Shown: piece by piece, positions 48,323 through 57,549 of the stretch
Position numbering within the stretch: the stretch's first letter is position 1
Layout: every line of letters begins with the position of its first letter
Assembly: GCF_002289565.1 (NCBI RefSeq)
Contig: NZ_NTFY01000021.1
Coordinates: 1-64,000, forward strand
Length of the DNA stretch: 64,000 nt
Direction: 5' to 3'
Source of the DNA: Rhodopirellula sp. SM50
GTDB lineage: Bacteria; Planctomycetota; Planctomycetia; Pirellulales; Pirellulaceae
The notes under the pieces: model-generated
The model's database searches: none
The model's input: the letters and a program-made list of their open reading frames with translations, nothing else
Told to the model about the DNA's origin: nothing
Made by a program: the position numbers and the translations under genes

Positions 48323-49758
48323 AAACCTCCCCACCAAACTCTCAAACCCCCATCACTAGCCGAAATCGAGACGATCGCCAACGCGATCACCAGCAGGACA
48401 ATCGGCTCGATGATCATTCGGTAGCGGTAGGCGGGGATTTCCAGCACCGCGGTGACGGTGGCAAAATAGCCGAGGATGGCTCCCAGCCAAAGGCCCGCGG
48501 CGCGTGTGGGCCGTCGCCAGATCAACAGCATCGTTGAAGCCAGCGTCGCGAACATCAACAACGTGTTGCCGGTCAACCAATTGCTCCAGCGATGGCGGAG
48601 GGCTGTATCGACAGGTGGGACTTTAACGCCCCAGACCGGCTGTCCGCTATAAAACTCCGTGGACAACTCCTCACGCGTCGCGGTGCCGTCGGCTGCCAGA
48701 TCGGCCAACTGAGCCGGGATCTCCGTCGCTCGTGTTCGCCAGAAGTTGACCAGCCGGCGCACCGTTTTTCTTGCGAACTGCAGCGGTTCCTCTGCGATCG
48801 CATCGGTGGCCACCCGCTTCATCAAACGGTCTGCCGAGGGGTCGTCCATCCCCGACGCGGTCAGTGCGTTGGAGACGGTCCAGGTATGTCGCCAGCTCTG
48901 GTCGTCGGACAGGGTTGCCCAAACGCCGTCATCCATTTGTGTCTTCAGTTGCGTCGCACCGTCGGAGTCGGGAAGCTCCAATCCGGCGCCGCTGCCGTCC
49001 TGGAAGGTGACGATCCAGAGATTGCGGCCGACGAATTCGGTGAGCATCGCCTTTCCGAACAGGGCGTGATTGCGGGCCAGCCAGGGACCGACACAGGCAA
49101 CCGTCACGATGCCGGCCAGCATCACGCAAATCCAGCCGCGGCGACGACAAAGATGCTTCGTCGCCGGATTGGCAATCCAGTACCAGCAGGTGATCACGTA
49201 AATCACGTCGGCGATCCATACCAGCATCGCCACCGGACGCGTCAAAATCGCCAGCCCCAGCGTCAGTCCGACGCAGACTCCGCCCGCGACGGTCGGCTGG
49301 CGGGTAAACCGGGCGACCGTCCACAAGTGCAGGACCACTGAAAAGACGAAGAGTGTTTCGGTCAGCACCGTCGTGACATACACGGCCGAACAGAGCATCG
49401 GGATCGCCAGGGCCACCACGACCCACGCGACACGCCGACTTCGCGAAATCTCCGCCGCGAGCGCCGCGATCAATCCGATCGTGGCGATCCACAGCACACT
49501 CTGAAAACAAACCAGGGCGAACAGCGGATCGCTGCAAGCGGCTCGGAACAGACCGATCAGCCACGGGTAGGCCGGTGTTCGATAGGCGATCGGACGCTGC
49601 ATCAACAGCCAATCACCGTCGGCGACCAAGCCACCCAATTCCCAGTAAAACCGGGCGTCAAGCACCATCGGGCTGGGGCCACGCATCACGACGCCGACCA
49701 CTTTGCCGATCAGCAGTCCGAGGAGCAAGAAGAACCCGATTTTTCGCGGCAAAGACAA
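48292..49758 (-). CDS. GT39/ArnT-like multi-pass glycosyltransferase
   Basis: A 488-residue integral membrane protein with about ten helices. The first periplasmic loop has DARFYWELGGLVADGDW and RTPAYPWLIGLF, with the acidic residues and layout of dolichyl/undecaprenyl-phosphate-sugar dependent transferases. A large soluble loop lies near residues 240-370. It would use a lipid-linked sugar such as that made by the GT2 enzyme encoded downstream. The C-terminus GLVKKLSGQKI is encoded by the inverted arm of the 16-mer repeat, so the native end has been replaced or extended. Confidence 0.82.
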   Translation of the reverse strand: MSLPRKIGFFLLLGLLIGKVVGVVMRGPSPMVLDARFYWELGGLVADGDWLLMQRPIAYRTPAYPWLIGLFRAACSDPLFALVCFQSVLWIATIGLIAALAAEISRSRRVAWVVVALAIPMLCSAVYVTTVLTETLFVFSVVLHLWTVARFTRQPTVAGGVCVGLTLGLAILTRPVAMLVWIADVIYVITCWYWIANPATKHLCRRRGWICVMLAGIVTVACVGPWLARNHALFGKAMLTEFVGRNLWIVTFQDGSGAGLELPDSDGATQLKTQMDDGVWATLSDDQSWRHTWTVSNALTASGMDDPSADRLMKRVATDAIAEEPLQFARKTVRRLVNFWRTRATEIPAQLADLAADGTATREELSTEFYSGQPVWGVKVPPVDTALRHRWSNWLTGNTLLMFATLASTMLLIWRRPTRAAGLWLGAILGYFATVTAVLEIPAYRYRMIIEPIVLLVIALAIVSISASDGGLRVWWGGLVKKLSGQKI

Positions 49759-49945
49759 TGTTCGTCGATTCGGTCGTGGTGCCTGGTGTACCTGTCTCGC
49801 GACTGCTACGCCGGTCGTGGCCGGAAAGTTCTCGCTCGACCGGCGGATTCGGCGGCAATTCCCGCTGGCGGTTGCACACGCCGCATGAGCATTGTCTTAT
49901 CCTTGCATTTCTCCGTGTCCCAACGTTCCTTCGATTGCTGCGTCC

Positions 49946-50977
49946 ATGAAGTCACTTCTGCCGGTCATCAACACCGGTTTGCCCACCAATCTTGTCCAGC
50001 CGTTCGCCGCTCGGGTCGCCCGCGAAGCCTCGCCGATGCGGCGGATTGCGGTGGAGCAATTGCAAATCAACCTGGGGAAACTGTGCAACCAAACCTGTAC
50101 ACACTGTCATGTCGACGCCGGGCCGACCAAGAAACGCGAGAACATGGATGCCAAGACGGCGGCCCGTGTCGTCGAACTGTCACGCGATTGTCGCGCCCTC
50201 CGCACCGTCGATCTGACCGGCGGCGCGCCCGAGATGAATCCGAGCTTTTGTGATCTGGTCCGCGAGTTCCGCGGCCGCGGCATTCGGGTCATCGATCGCT
50301 GCAATTTGACCATCCTGCAACAACCGGGCTACGAATGGGCCGCGCCCTTCTTGGCAGACCATGGCGTCGATGTCGTTGCATCGCTGCCCTGCTATCTAGA
50401 ACAAAACGTGGACGGCCAACGCGGCGACGGCGTGTTTCGGCAGAGTATCGATGCGCTGCGGCGGCTCAACGACCTCGGCTACGGTGATGATTCCAGCCGG
50501 CTGCGGCTGGACCTGGTGTTCAACCCCACCGGACCGTCTCTACCGCCCGACCAAGCGAGTTTGCAGGCCGATTACAAACGTGAACTTCAGGCACGCTATG
50601 GCATCCGTTTCAATCAGCTGCTGACGATCACGAACATTCCCATCAAACGCTACGCCATGTTCCTGGCCAAGAAACAATGCCTGGAGCAGTACATGCATCT
50701 GCTGGAAGAAAATTTTAATTCCGCCGCGGCAGAAGCGGTGATGTGTCGATCGTTGTTGTCGATCGCCTGGGATGGTTCGATCTATGATTGCGACTTCAAT
50801 CAGATGATCGACCTGCCCGCGAGCAGTTCCGCCGTTGGTTCGCATTCCACGGAGCCGCCGACGATCTGGAACACCGATTCGCTGCACCAGTTTGCCAACC
50901 GCCGCATCGCAACCGCAGACCACTGTTATGGTTGTACCGCCGGTGCCGGCAGCAGTTGCAGCGGCGCGTTGTTGTAA
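49946..50977 (+). CDS. arsS: Arsenosugar biosynthesis radical SAM protein ArsS (Cys form)
   Basis: A 343-residue radical SAM enzyme. The cluster motif CNQTCTHCHVDAGP is near residue 48, then DLTGGAPEMNP. The C-terminal half holds several Cys (AEAVMCRSLLS, YDCDFNQM) and ends CYGCTAGAGSSCSGALL, the known end of ArsS/DUF3641 proteins; in many homologues a selenocysteine stands where SSC has Cys. ArsS is reported to add the deoxyadenosyl group to dimethylarsinic acid. ATG at 49946 starts MKSLLPVINTGL; the frame is open to 49892. The arsM gene follows after 38 bases, and GT39 diverges upstream. Confidence 0.93.
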   Translation: MKSLLPVINTGLPTNLVQPFAARVAREASPMRRIAVEQLQINLGKLCNQTCTHCHVDAGPTKKRENMDAKTAARVVELSRDCRALRTVDLTGGAPEMNPSFCDLVREFRGRGIRVIDRCNLTILQQPGYEWAAPFLADHGVDVVASLPCYLEQNVDGQRGDGVFRQSIDALRRLNDLGYGDDSSRLRLDLVFNPTGPSLPPDQASLQADYKRELQARYGIRFNQLLTITNIPIKRYAMFLAKKQCLEQYMHLLEENFNSAAAEAVMCRSLLSIAWDGSIYDCDFNQMIDLPASSSAVGSHSTEPPTIWNTDSLHQFANRRIATADHCYGCTAGAGSSCSGALL

Positions 50978-51014
50978 CCGTCTCCTTTTCCCCAGCGAGC
51001 AGCCTTCGCCAACC

Positions 51015-52172
51015 ATGTCGACTTTGAATACCGAATCCGCCGTTCGTCAACGCTATTCCTCGGCCGCCGAAGCGAGTGAACCCGCACTGTGTTGTCCGGT
51101 CGATTACGACCGACGCTACCTGGAAGTCATTCCGCAAGAAGTGATCGATCGTGATTATGGCTGCGGAGACCCGTCCAAATATGTCCGCCAAGGCGAGACG
51201 GTGTTGGACCTCGGTAGCGGTGGCGGAAAGATCTGTTTCATCGCCGCGCAGGTCGTCGGCCAGTCCGGCGCCGTGATCGGCGTCGACATGAATGACGAGA
51301 TGCTGGCTCTGGCGAGAAACAGTCACCGTGTCGTCGCCCAGCGAATCGGGTATGACAACGTCCGGTTCTGCAAAGGCAAGATTCAAGACATGCAGATCGA
51401 TCGAGATCGCGTCGATGCGTACCTGTCCGAAAACCCGGTCGATAGCGAAGCCGCGTTGCAGCGATTTGAAGCGTTCGTTGCAGACATGCGATCACAACAA
51501 CCGATGATCCCCGACAACTCCGTCGATGTCGTGGTCAGCAACTGCGTGTTGAACTTGGTCGACGCGGCGGAGAAGGGGAAACTGTTCGCGGAGATCTTTC
51601 GTGTGTTGCGACCCGGCGGCCGGGCGGTGATCAGTGACATCGTCAGCGATGAACCAGTCCCGCTGCACATGCAGCAGGACGGACAGCTGTGGAGTGGCTG
51701 TATCAGCGGGGCACTGCAAGAAAAGGAGTTCATTGACGCGTTCATTCGGGCCGGATTTCAAGCCGCCCAGATGCCGGCCTATCAAAGCGAACCCTGGCAA
51801 ATCGTCGAGGGGATCGAATTCAGGTCCGTCACGGTCATCGCCTACAAGTATCCCGACACGCCCTGCTATGAACACAACGAAGCGGTGATGTATCGGGGAC
51901 CCTACGCCAGTGTGAAAGACGACGACGGCCACGAGTTCACCCGCGGCGTCCGAGCCGCTGTCTGCCGCAAAACGTTTGAAAAGATGCAGAGTGAACCCTA
52001 CTCGCAAGATTTTCTCGGTCTCTCACCGGCAACGGAAATCCTGCCGCAAGACGCCGCACCGTACGACTGTACCGGAGGCCAGGTTGAACGCCCGCCGAAG
52101 GTCACCAAAGCTGGCGGAAAATCGGTGAAGCTGCCGATCGAGGATTGCTGCGGGGAGGGAGGGTGTTGCTGA
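51015..52172 (+). CDS. arsM: Arsenite methyltransferase of the ArsS-linked type
   Basis: A 385-residue methyltransferase from the ATG at 51015. It has CCPVDYDRRYLEVIP, DYGCGDPSKYV before motif I (VLDLGSGGGKICFIAAQVVG), GVDMNDEML, VVVSNCVLNL and SGCISGAL; the conserved Cys in these blocks bind trivalent arsenic. The tail EDCCGEGGCC adds a metal-binding cluster. It should methylate arsenite toward dimethylarsenic, the substrate of ArsS. No arsR or efflux gene is adjacent. Confidence 0.92.
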   Translation: MSTLNTESAVRQRYSSAAEASEPALCCPVDYDRRYLEVIPQEVIDRDYGCGDPSKYVRQGETVLDLGSGGGKICFIAAQVVGQSGAVIGVDMNDEMLALARNSHRVVAQRIGYDNVRFCKGKIQDMQIDRDRVDAYLSENPVDSEAALQRFEAFVADMRSQQPMIPDNSVDVVVSNCVLNLVDAAEKGKLFAEIFRVLRPGGRAVISDIVSDEPVPLHMQQDGQLWSGCISGALQEKEFIDAFIRAGFQAAQMPAYQSEPWQIVEGIEFRSVTVIAYKYPDTPCYEHNEAVMYRGPYASVKDDDGHEFTRGVRAAVCRKTFEKMQSEPYSQDFLGLSPATEILPQDAAPYDCTGGQVERPPKVTKAGGKSVKLPIEDCCGEGGCC

Positions 52173-52290
52173 AGATGGGTTGGTCAAAAAATGAGTTGGT
52201 CAAAAAATGGGCGAGTGATTCTCCACGAACGTACTACCCTGTTCTTTCTTATTTTTTGACCACTAAAGTTTTTGACCAAACCTCCCCACC
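52173..52290. repeat. 16-mer palindromic element, short copy
   Basis: Right after the arsM stop come two and a half GGTCAAAAAATGRG units, the 38-base spacer shared with 48.26 kb, and two inverted units (52252 on). It ends a few bases before the stop of the converging GxxExxY gene. Flanking sequence beyond the right arm (CCCCACCAAAC ... TCAAAC) also matches the 48.3 kb copy. Confidence 0.93.
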
Positions 52291-52296
52291 AAACCT

Positions 52297-53085
52297 TCAA
52301 ACCACCGTCACAAACCGAACCTCCTTAAGCGTTATATTGACCCAATGAATCGCGTCGAACGGGCTATGGCGGAGTAACTTACGCAAATTCTGTTCATACT
52401 GGCGATGACCGTTCAGCAACGCCGTCACCTCGAACGCCGAGCTATTGCTCAGAACATGAAACCGTTGCCGTCCCAGCGGCAATCCATCTCGATTCATGGG
52501 GACTTGTTTCACGACTCGCTCCTCACCTCCAAGCAAATGTGTCAACGCCTGGTAGTACAAGGGCAGACTCAGCCCTGTTCCCCAATCTCGGAGGATCTCG
52601 ATGCAAAGGCTTCTCAGCGGAGACGCGTCTTTCCAGCACGTATCGTCGACTTGGGATTTTTGACGTTGCGATCGAGTCGTTCCTGAATTCACAAATTGAC
52701 ATTCCACTCGATCTGTCCGGAAGTTAATGAGTTTCCCGCGTTCAATATCCAGCAGATAGAGATAGTTCAGCAGTTGCATCTCATGTTCTGGCGTTAAACA
52801 ACGCGTGACTTTGAGTTCATAGACACCACATCCGCCAGCGACCACATCAAGGGCGTAGCGTTTTTCGAACGTATCGAACGACACGTAAACCGGCACTTCA
52901 ATTTGCGTTTCAAGCCCCGACTCGCGCAGCCTCGCGGCAAAGTCGGCTTTGTAGACGAATTCGTCCGCCAATGGGCCGAGGCAATTGTGGGTGCAAAACG
53001 CCTGAGGCATCACCCGGCAGTAATCCAGCTCTTTGAACTCTTCGTAGCAGGGGCTGCGGATTGCCAAAGGGCATGAAATGGGCAT
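52297..53085 (-). CDS. GxxExxY family protein with C-terminal extension
   Basis: About 262 residues. The family core is residues 20-145: CLGPLADEFVYKADFAARL, then YALDVVAGGCGVYELKVT, which supplies the D...ExK set of a PD-(D/E)XK nuclease-like fold, then MQLLNYLYLLDIERGKLINF. Usual members are near 125 residues; here about 110 more residues follow, ending WVNITLKEVRFVTVV. ATG at 53085 chosen; a TTG at 53091 is in frame. Biological role unknown. Confidence 0.83.
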   Translation of the reverse strand: MPISCPLAIRSPCYEEFKELDYCRVMPQAFCTHNCLGPLADEFVYKADFAARLRESGLETQIEVPVYVSFDTFEKRYALDVVAGGCGVYELKVTRCLTPEHEMQLLNYLYLLDIERGKLINFRTDRVECQFVNSGTTRSQRQKSQVDDTCWKDASPLRSLCIEILRDWGTGLSLPLYYQALTHLLGGEERVVKQVPMNRDGLPLGRQRFHVLSNSSAFEVTALLNGHRQYEQNLRKLLRHSPFDAIHWVNITLKEVRFVTVV

Positions 53086-53170
53086 GATCAATCCTTTTGA
53101 TGAGCAGAAGAGGATTGGATTTTATAGAATCCTCTTGCCCTGTTGACCTCCTTGACCCAAGAGTCGTTCG

Positions 53171-53566
53171 ATGAACTTTGGTTACACGCTGCTTTATGTT
53201 GCCGATGTTGAACAGTCCCTGGCGTTCTATGAGGCCGCGTTCGGATTTGCTCGCAAATCCATGCACAAGGACGGGGATCAGGAATATGGTGAACTGGACA
53301 GCGGCGCCGTCACGCTCGGTTTTGTCTCCCATGCCTTGGCCAAGTCACACGGGTTCGACTATGCCGAAACGCGTCCCGATGGTCCCTCGGCGGCCTTCGA
53401 GATCGCCTTCACCACCGAAGACGTCCAGGCGGGCTATGACCGTGCAATCGAAAACGGTGCCGTCGCCGTGTCACCGCCAAACACCAAGCCATGGGGGCAA
53501 ACCGTTTCTTATGTGCGAGACAACAACGGTTTCCTGATCGAGATCTGTTCGCCGATGGGCGGTTGA
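53171..53566 (+). CDS. VOC family protein (glyoxalase/bleomycin resistance fold)
   Basis: A 131-residue protein of two beta-alpha-beta-beta-beta modules: YTLLYVADVEQSLAFYEAAF at the start, then SAAFEIAFTTEDVQAGYDRA and ending FLIEICSPMGG with a likely metal-binding Glu. It could be a small lyase, dioxygenase or binding protein; no substrate clue in the surroundings. Confidence 0.9.
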   Translation: MNFGYTLLYVADVEQSLAFYEAAFGFARKSMHKDGDQEYGELDSGAVTLGFVSHALAKSHGFDYAETRPDGPSAAFEIAFTTEDVQAGYDRAIENGAVAVSPPNTKPWGQTVSYVRDNNGFLIEICSPMGG

Positions 53567-53582
53567 GGACCGGGGGAGCAAG

Positions 53583-53680
53583 TGGGATAGGCTTCCAGCC
53601 TGTCGATGCCGAGGATGAACGATGGGGGCAAAACGATGGGGGCAGAATGATGGGGTGGCAGAATGATGGGGGTGATGGAC
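53583..53680. repeat. Single family R unit plus decayed 16-mer-like units
   Basis: One GTGGGATAGGCTTCCAGCC unit lies 16 bases after the VOC stop. It is followed by three GGCARAAYGATGGGG units with a period of about 16 (53628-53673), which look like a divergent member of the GGTCAAAAAATGGG family. Confidence 0.7.
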
Positions 53681-53695
53681 TGCGTATTCCGCATG

Positions 53696-55666
53696 TCAGT
53701 GTGAGTGATTCGATTCGGTGGTCGCGACCTTGCATGTGACAATCGTGGCGGTGAAGACGTTGGGGGCCTCGTAGTCTCCGGCGGCCGATTGGTCGTCCGA
53801 ACCGACCGACACTCCGTCCTTGGGTTGCACCGTGATCAAACCGGGGGAGGACATCGTTGTCGGCGTCCCGCCGTTGATCGACAGACTGATTGATTGGGCG
53901 TTGAGCGTTGCAACCAGGCGACTCTGTCCGCTGACTTTGATGTTCGATTTCAGTCGCGTGACTGTCCCCGATCGGCGGACATCAAAAACGGGTTCTCCGT
54001 TAACGACATGCAACGCATAGCCGTGTTCACGTCCGCCTTGTGCCACGACCACGCCGTGAGGTTTGGGCCCTTTGATCGTCGCTTGGATGACCAAGTTTCG
54101 GTTCGCGATCGGCGGTGTCTTCAAGACCGGGAGGTTCTTTTGAGTCGATCGCGATGGCACGCGGCGGTCTTTCCGCACCGCTTCGGGATAGGTTGCCAGT
54201 ATCGCTTTTAATTTTGCCAGAACGTCCGGTTTCGAATCTGCCAGGTTTTGTGTTTCGTTCGGGTCGGTTTGATAGTCGTAAAGTTCGTACTCGGCATCGG
54301 CGGAGTCTGCGCCCGGCGTTTTCCACTCGACCATCCGGTAGCGTTCGGTACGAATCGCGCGCCCCATCTTGCGTTTGGGATAGGCGTGAAAGGCGTGTCC
54401 TCGCACGCGCGCTTTCGGGTTTTTTAGCACCGGCACCAAACTGACACCGTCGATCGATTGAGGGCCGGTGGGTTGGGGCAGCCCGGCCAACTCGGCGAGC
54501 GTCGGGTAGAGGTCGACGCTCTCGGCGGGCTGGTCGGTGGACTGCTTCGGCTTCGTCGTCCCCGGTGCGATGATGAAGATCGGGATCCGATTGGCTTGTT
54601 CGTAGTTGGTGTGCTTGGTCCAGATGCCGAGGTCGCCGAGGTGGAAGCCGTGATCGCCCCACAGCACGATGATCGTGTTGTCGGACAGTTTTAGTTCATC
54701 GAGCGCGTCGACGACTTTGCCGATCTGTGCGTCGACGTAACTGGTGCTGGCATAGTAACCGTGGACCAGGTTGCGTTTCAGTTCGTCGGAGAACTCGGCA
54801 TCGCGATCTTCGGGGACGGGTTTGTAGTTGGTGATTTCACCGCCGCGTTTATGTGCGACGCTCGGTGAATCTTTTGGCAGTTCTTCGTTGACCGGCATCG
54901 GAAGTTGGTCGGGATCAAACAGGTCCCAGTACCGCTGGGGTGCGGAGAAGGGCAGGTGCGGGCGGGCGAAACCGGCGGCGATGAAGAACGGTGTTCCTTC
55001 ACCGTCGCGGCGTTGTTTGGCGTCGCGCAGACGACGAATCGTTTCGGCCGCAACACGTCCGTCCGCGTAGGCTTCGTCGTCGGCCTCGGGTGATTCGTAG
55101 GCCGCTCCGCGTGGCAGCGACTTGATGCGGTCGAGTTGTTGATTGGTGAAGTACGCTTCTTCACGCGTCAGTTGCCCGCCGCCGGTGCTTTCCGGATCAA
55201 CGTACTCGATCACCTTCTCTTTGAAGTGCTCCACGGAAAAGGATTCGGGATCGCCATGGTTGCCGTGACCGATGTGAAAGATCTTGCCGAGCGATTCGGT
55301 GCGGTAGCCGTGTGCGGCGAAGTGCTGCGGCAACGTAACCGCGTCGGGCATCACGTGTCGCAGTTCGCTGCCCAGGCCGTACAACCCCGTTGAAGTCGAA
55401 TGCGAGCCGAGCATCAGGGTGAACCGCGAGGGAGCACAGACGGCTTGGTTGCAGTAAGCCGCGTCGAATCGCATGCCCCGCGCCGAGAGCGCGTCCAAGT
55501 TCGGTGTCTTGGCGATCGGATCACCGTAGCATCCCAGCGCCGGTTTCAAGTCATCGACCAAGATCATCAACACGTTGGGCCGTTCGGCCGAGACGTTTGC
55601 GGCGGCCAGTGAGAATGCAAGAAGACAACAGAGTTGGAGGGGAAAGAAATGGGGGCGGGTATTCAT
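53696..55666 (-). CDS. Secreted sulfatase, C-A-P-S-R type, with extra C-terminal domain
   Basis: A 656-residue type I sulfatase. Signal peptide FFPLQLCCLLAFSLAAANVSA, metal site NVLMILVDDLKP, formylglycine Cys in AVCAPSRFTLM (CxPxR), and LWGDHGFHLGD near residue 335. Residues 525-650 form a beta-rich domain that may bind carbohydrate. It resembles iduronate-2-sulfatase-like sulfatases of family S1_7. An exported role in desulfating algal or similar polysaccharides is inferred. Divergent from the second sulfatase gene, with a 16-mer element between. Confidence 0.93.
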   Translation of the reverse strand: MNTRPHFFPLQLCCLLAFSLAAANVSAERPNVLMILVDDLKPALGCYGDPIAKTPNLDALSARGMRFDAAYCNQAVCAPSRFTLMLGSHSTSTGLYGLGSELRHVMPDAVTLPQHFAAHGYRTESLGKIFHIGHGNHGDPESFSVEHFKEKVIEYVDPESTGGGQLTREEAYFTNQQLDRIKSLPRGAAYESPEADDEAYADGRVAAETIRRLRDAKQRRDGEGTPFFIAAGFARPHLPFSAPQRYWDLFDPDQLPMPVNEELPKDSPSVAHKRGGEITNYKPVPEDRDAEFSDELKRNLVHGYYASTSYVDAQIGKVVDALDELKLSDNTIIVLWGDHGFHLGDLGIWTKHTNYEQANRIPIFIIAPGTTKPKQSTDQPAESVDLYPTLAELAGLPQPTGPQSIDGVSLVPVLKNPKARVRGHAFHAYPKRKMGRAIRTERYRMVEWKTPGADSADAEYELYDYQTDPNETQNLADSKPDVLAKLKAILATYPEAVRKDRRVPSRSTQKNLPVLKTPPIANRNLVIQATIKGPKPHGVVVAQGGREHGYALHVVNGEPVFDVRRSGTVTRLKSNIKVSGQSRLVATLNAQSISLSINGGTPTTMSSPGLITVQPKDGVSVGSDDQSAAGDYEAPNVFTATIVTCKVATTESNHSH

Positions 55667-55794
55667 CGGTGCCGTGTGGGGAGGGGGGCGGTCGGGAGCC
55701 GGACGCTCTATTACAGCCTGTCATCGTCGCCCGTGCCATGTAATCAGGCGTTTTGTTGCTTTGAAATATTGTCAGGCGGCGGGAGGAGATTGTT

Positions 55795-56027
55795 GGTCAA
55801 AAAATGGGATGGTCAAAAAATGGGATGGTCAAAAAATGGGATGGTCAAAAAATGGGATGGTCAAAAAATGGGATGGTCAAAAAATGGGAGGGTCAAAAAA
55901 TGGGAGGGTCAAAAAATGGGAGGGCGGGGAGAGGACCACGGATGGCAAAGCGTACCCACGGATTCCAGGGGACGAGAAATCCGGGCACGCGATTTGTGAT
56001 ATTTTTTGACCCACCCATTTTTTACCC
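55795..56027. repeat. 16-mer palindromic element, expanded copy (8 direct + 2 inverted units)
   Basis: Eight perfect or nearly perfect units GGTCAAAAAATGGGAT (55795-55922), a 79-base spacer unlike that at 48 and 52 kb, and two inverted units starting at 56002 and 56018. This copy lies between two divergently transcribed sulfatase genes, so here it is upstream of both starts. Confidence 0.95.
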
Positions 56028-56086
56028 TCTCTCCGGATACCATGGACGGCTTCCCAACTCCCCCCGCACGCGAAATTCACAAATCG

Positions 56087-57517
56087 ATGCATCGCTTCCG
56101 TTTTCTTTCTGCCCTGGTCGTATGCCTCATCGCGGCGTCGACCTTGCTCGCCGAACGGCCCAATGTCCTGTTGATCTGCGTCGACGATCTTCGTCCGGAA
56201 CTGAATTGTTTCGGGAGATCGTACATTGAATCTCCCAACATCGACGCATTGGCGGCGTCCGGTCGTGCGTTTCACCGGCATTACGTCCAGGCACCGACGT
56301 GCGGCGCGTCTCGCTACACCTTGCTGACGGGCCTCTACGGTCCGGCCAGCAACGGGGCGTTGTTTGCTCGCGCGAAACAAATGCAAAACGATTCCGCTGC
56401 GGTTCCGCCCAGCATGCCGGCTTGGTTTCGCAAGCATGGTTACCGTACCGTTTCCGTCGGCAAGGTGTCGCATCATCCCGGCGGACGCGGCGGCTCGGAT
56501 TGGGATGACGAGGCGATGCCCGAGATGCCGAACTCCTGGGACCGACATTTGCTGCCGGCCGGCCCTTGGCAACATCCACGCGGATGGATGCACGGGCTGG
56601 CCCATGGTGAGATCCGCAAGAATGCCAAAGAGATGGATGTCTTCCAGTCGGTCGACGGCGACGATTCGATTTACCCCGACGGAATCTCGGTCGAGGAAGC
56701 ACTTCGGCAGTTGGATCAACTGACCGCCGCCGACGAGCCACCGTTCTTTCTGGCCGTCGGAATCCTCCGTCCCCATTTGCCGTTTGGTGCCCCGGCGAAG
56801 TACATGAAGCCCTACATCGATGTGGAACTGCCGCCGATTCCGCATCCCGAAAAGCCGCAGGGGAAAACGACCTGGCATGCGTCCGGCGAATTCATGAAGT
56901 ACAACCGCTGGGGACGCAACCCCAACGATGACGATGCGTTCGCCACCGAAGTCCGCCGACACTACGCCGCTTGCGTCACGTATGCCGACGCACAGGTCGG
57001 TCGAGTGCTCGACCGTTTGGAGGAATCGGGCCAGGCCGACAACACGATCGTCGTTCTGTGGGGCGACCACGGCTGGAATCTCGGCGAACACGCGATCTGG
57101 GGAAAGCACTGTTTGTTCGAAGAATCGTTGCGGTCGCCGTTGATCATTCGCTATCCCGGGATCAAACGAGCCGGAAAGCCGACCGACGGAATCGTTGAAA
57201 CCCTCGATCTCTTTCCCACGCTTTGCGAATTGACCGGCGTGCGAATTCCCGCATTTGTGCAAGGCCGGTCGCTGCGACCGCTGTTGGAAAACGAGCAAGC
57301 CCAAGGGCATTTGGCGATCGCGTATCGCAACAACGCCAAAACGATTCGCACCGACACGCATCGATTGATCGTGCACAACGACGGATTTGTGGAGTTGTAC
57401 GATCATCGAAATCCAGACGCCGAAACGATCAATCTGGCCACGTCGGGTGATCGCCCCGATGCGTTGATCGAGGAGTTGATCGGTCAGATCGATCAACGCT
57501 TGCCCGGCGGAAATTGA
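56087..57517 (+). CDS. Secreted sulfatase, C-G-A-S-R type
   Basis: A 476-residue sulfatase. Signal peptide [34 protein letters not shown], formylglycine Cys in [14 protein letters not shown] (CxAxR) and [19 protein letters not shown]. It resembles iduronate-2-sulfatase-like enzymes. The ATG at 56087 gives a normal signal peptide; the frame runs back to 56006, but that part is repeat sequence. The BASS transporter gene follows on the same strand after 32 bases and may carry a product of desulfation or be unrelated. Confidence 0.93.
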   Translation: MHRFRFLSALVVCLIAASTLLAERPNVLLICVDDLRPELNCFGRSYIESPNIDALAASGRAFHRHYVQAPTCGASRYTLLTGLYGPASNGALFARAKQMQNDSAAVPPSMPAWFRKHGYRTVSVGKVSHHPGGRGGSDWDDEAMPEMPNSWDRHLLPAGPWQHPRGWMHGLAHGEIRKNAKEMDVFQSVDGDDSIYPDGISVEEALRQLDQLTAADEPPFFLAVGILRPHLPFGAPAKYMKPYIDVELPPIPHPEKPQGKTTWHASGEFMKYNRWGRNPNDDDAFATEVRRHYAACVTYADAQVGRVLDRLEESGQADNTIVVLWGDHGWNLGEHAIWGKHCLFEESLRSPLIIRYPGIKRAGKPTDGIVETLDLFPTLCELTGVRIPAFVQGRSLRPLLENEQAQGHLAIAYRNNAKTIRTDTHRLIVHNDGFVELYDHRNPDAETINLATSGDRPDALIEELIGQIDQRLPGGN

Positions 57518-57549
57518 ATCTCACCATCGACCTCTGATTCAAACGCTTG

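Noticed and set aside
50950-50977. In-frame UGA selenocysteine codon in arsS
   Set aside because: The position is TGC (Cys) and the frame ends with TAA; no SECIS is needed.
55804-56229. Open frame encoding a periodic WSKNGMVKKWDGQKMG peptide through the 16-mer array
   Set aside because: The 16-base unit happens to lack stops in all three forward frames, giving a 16-residue peptide period. There is no start context, no conserved sequence after the array, and it overlaps the sulfatase gene.
55877-57496. A 539-residue open frame opposite the second sulfatase
   Set aside because: The plus-strand sulfatase has signal peptide and catalytic motifs; the antisense translation has none.
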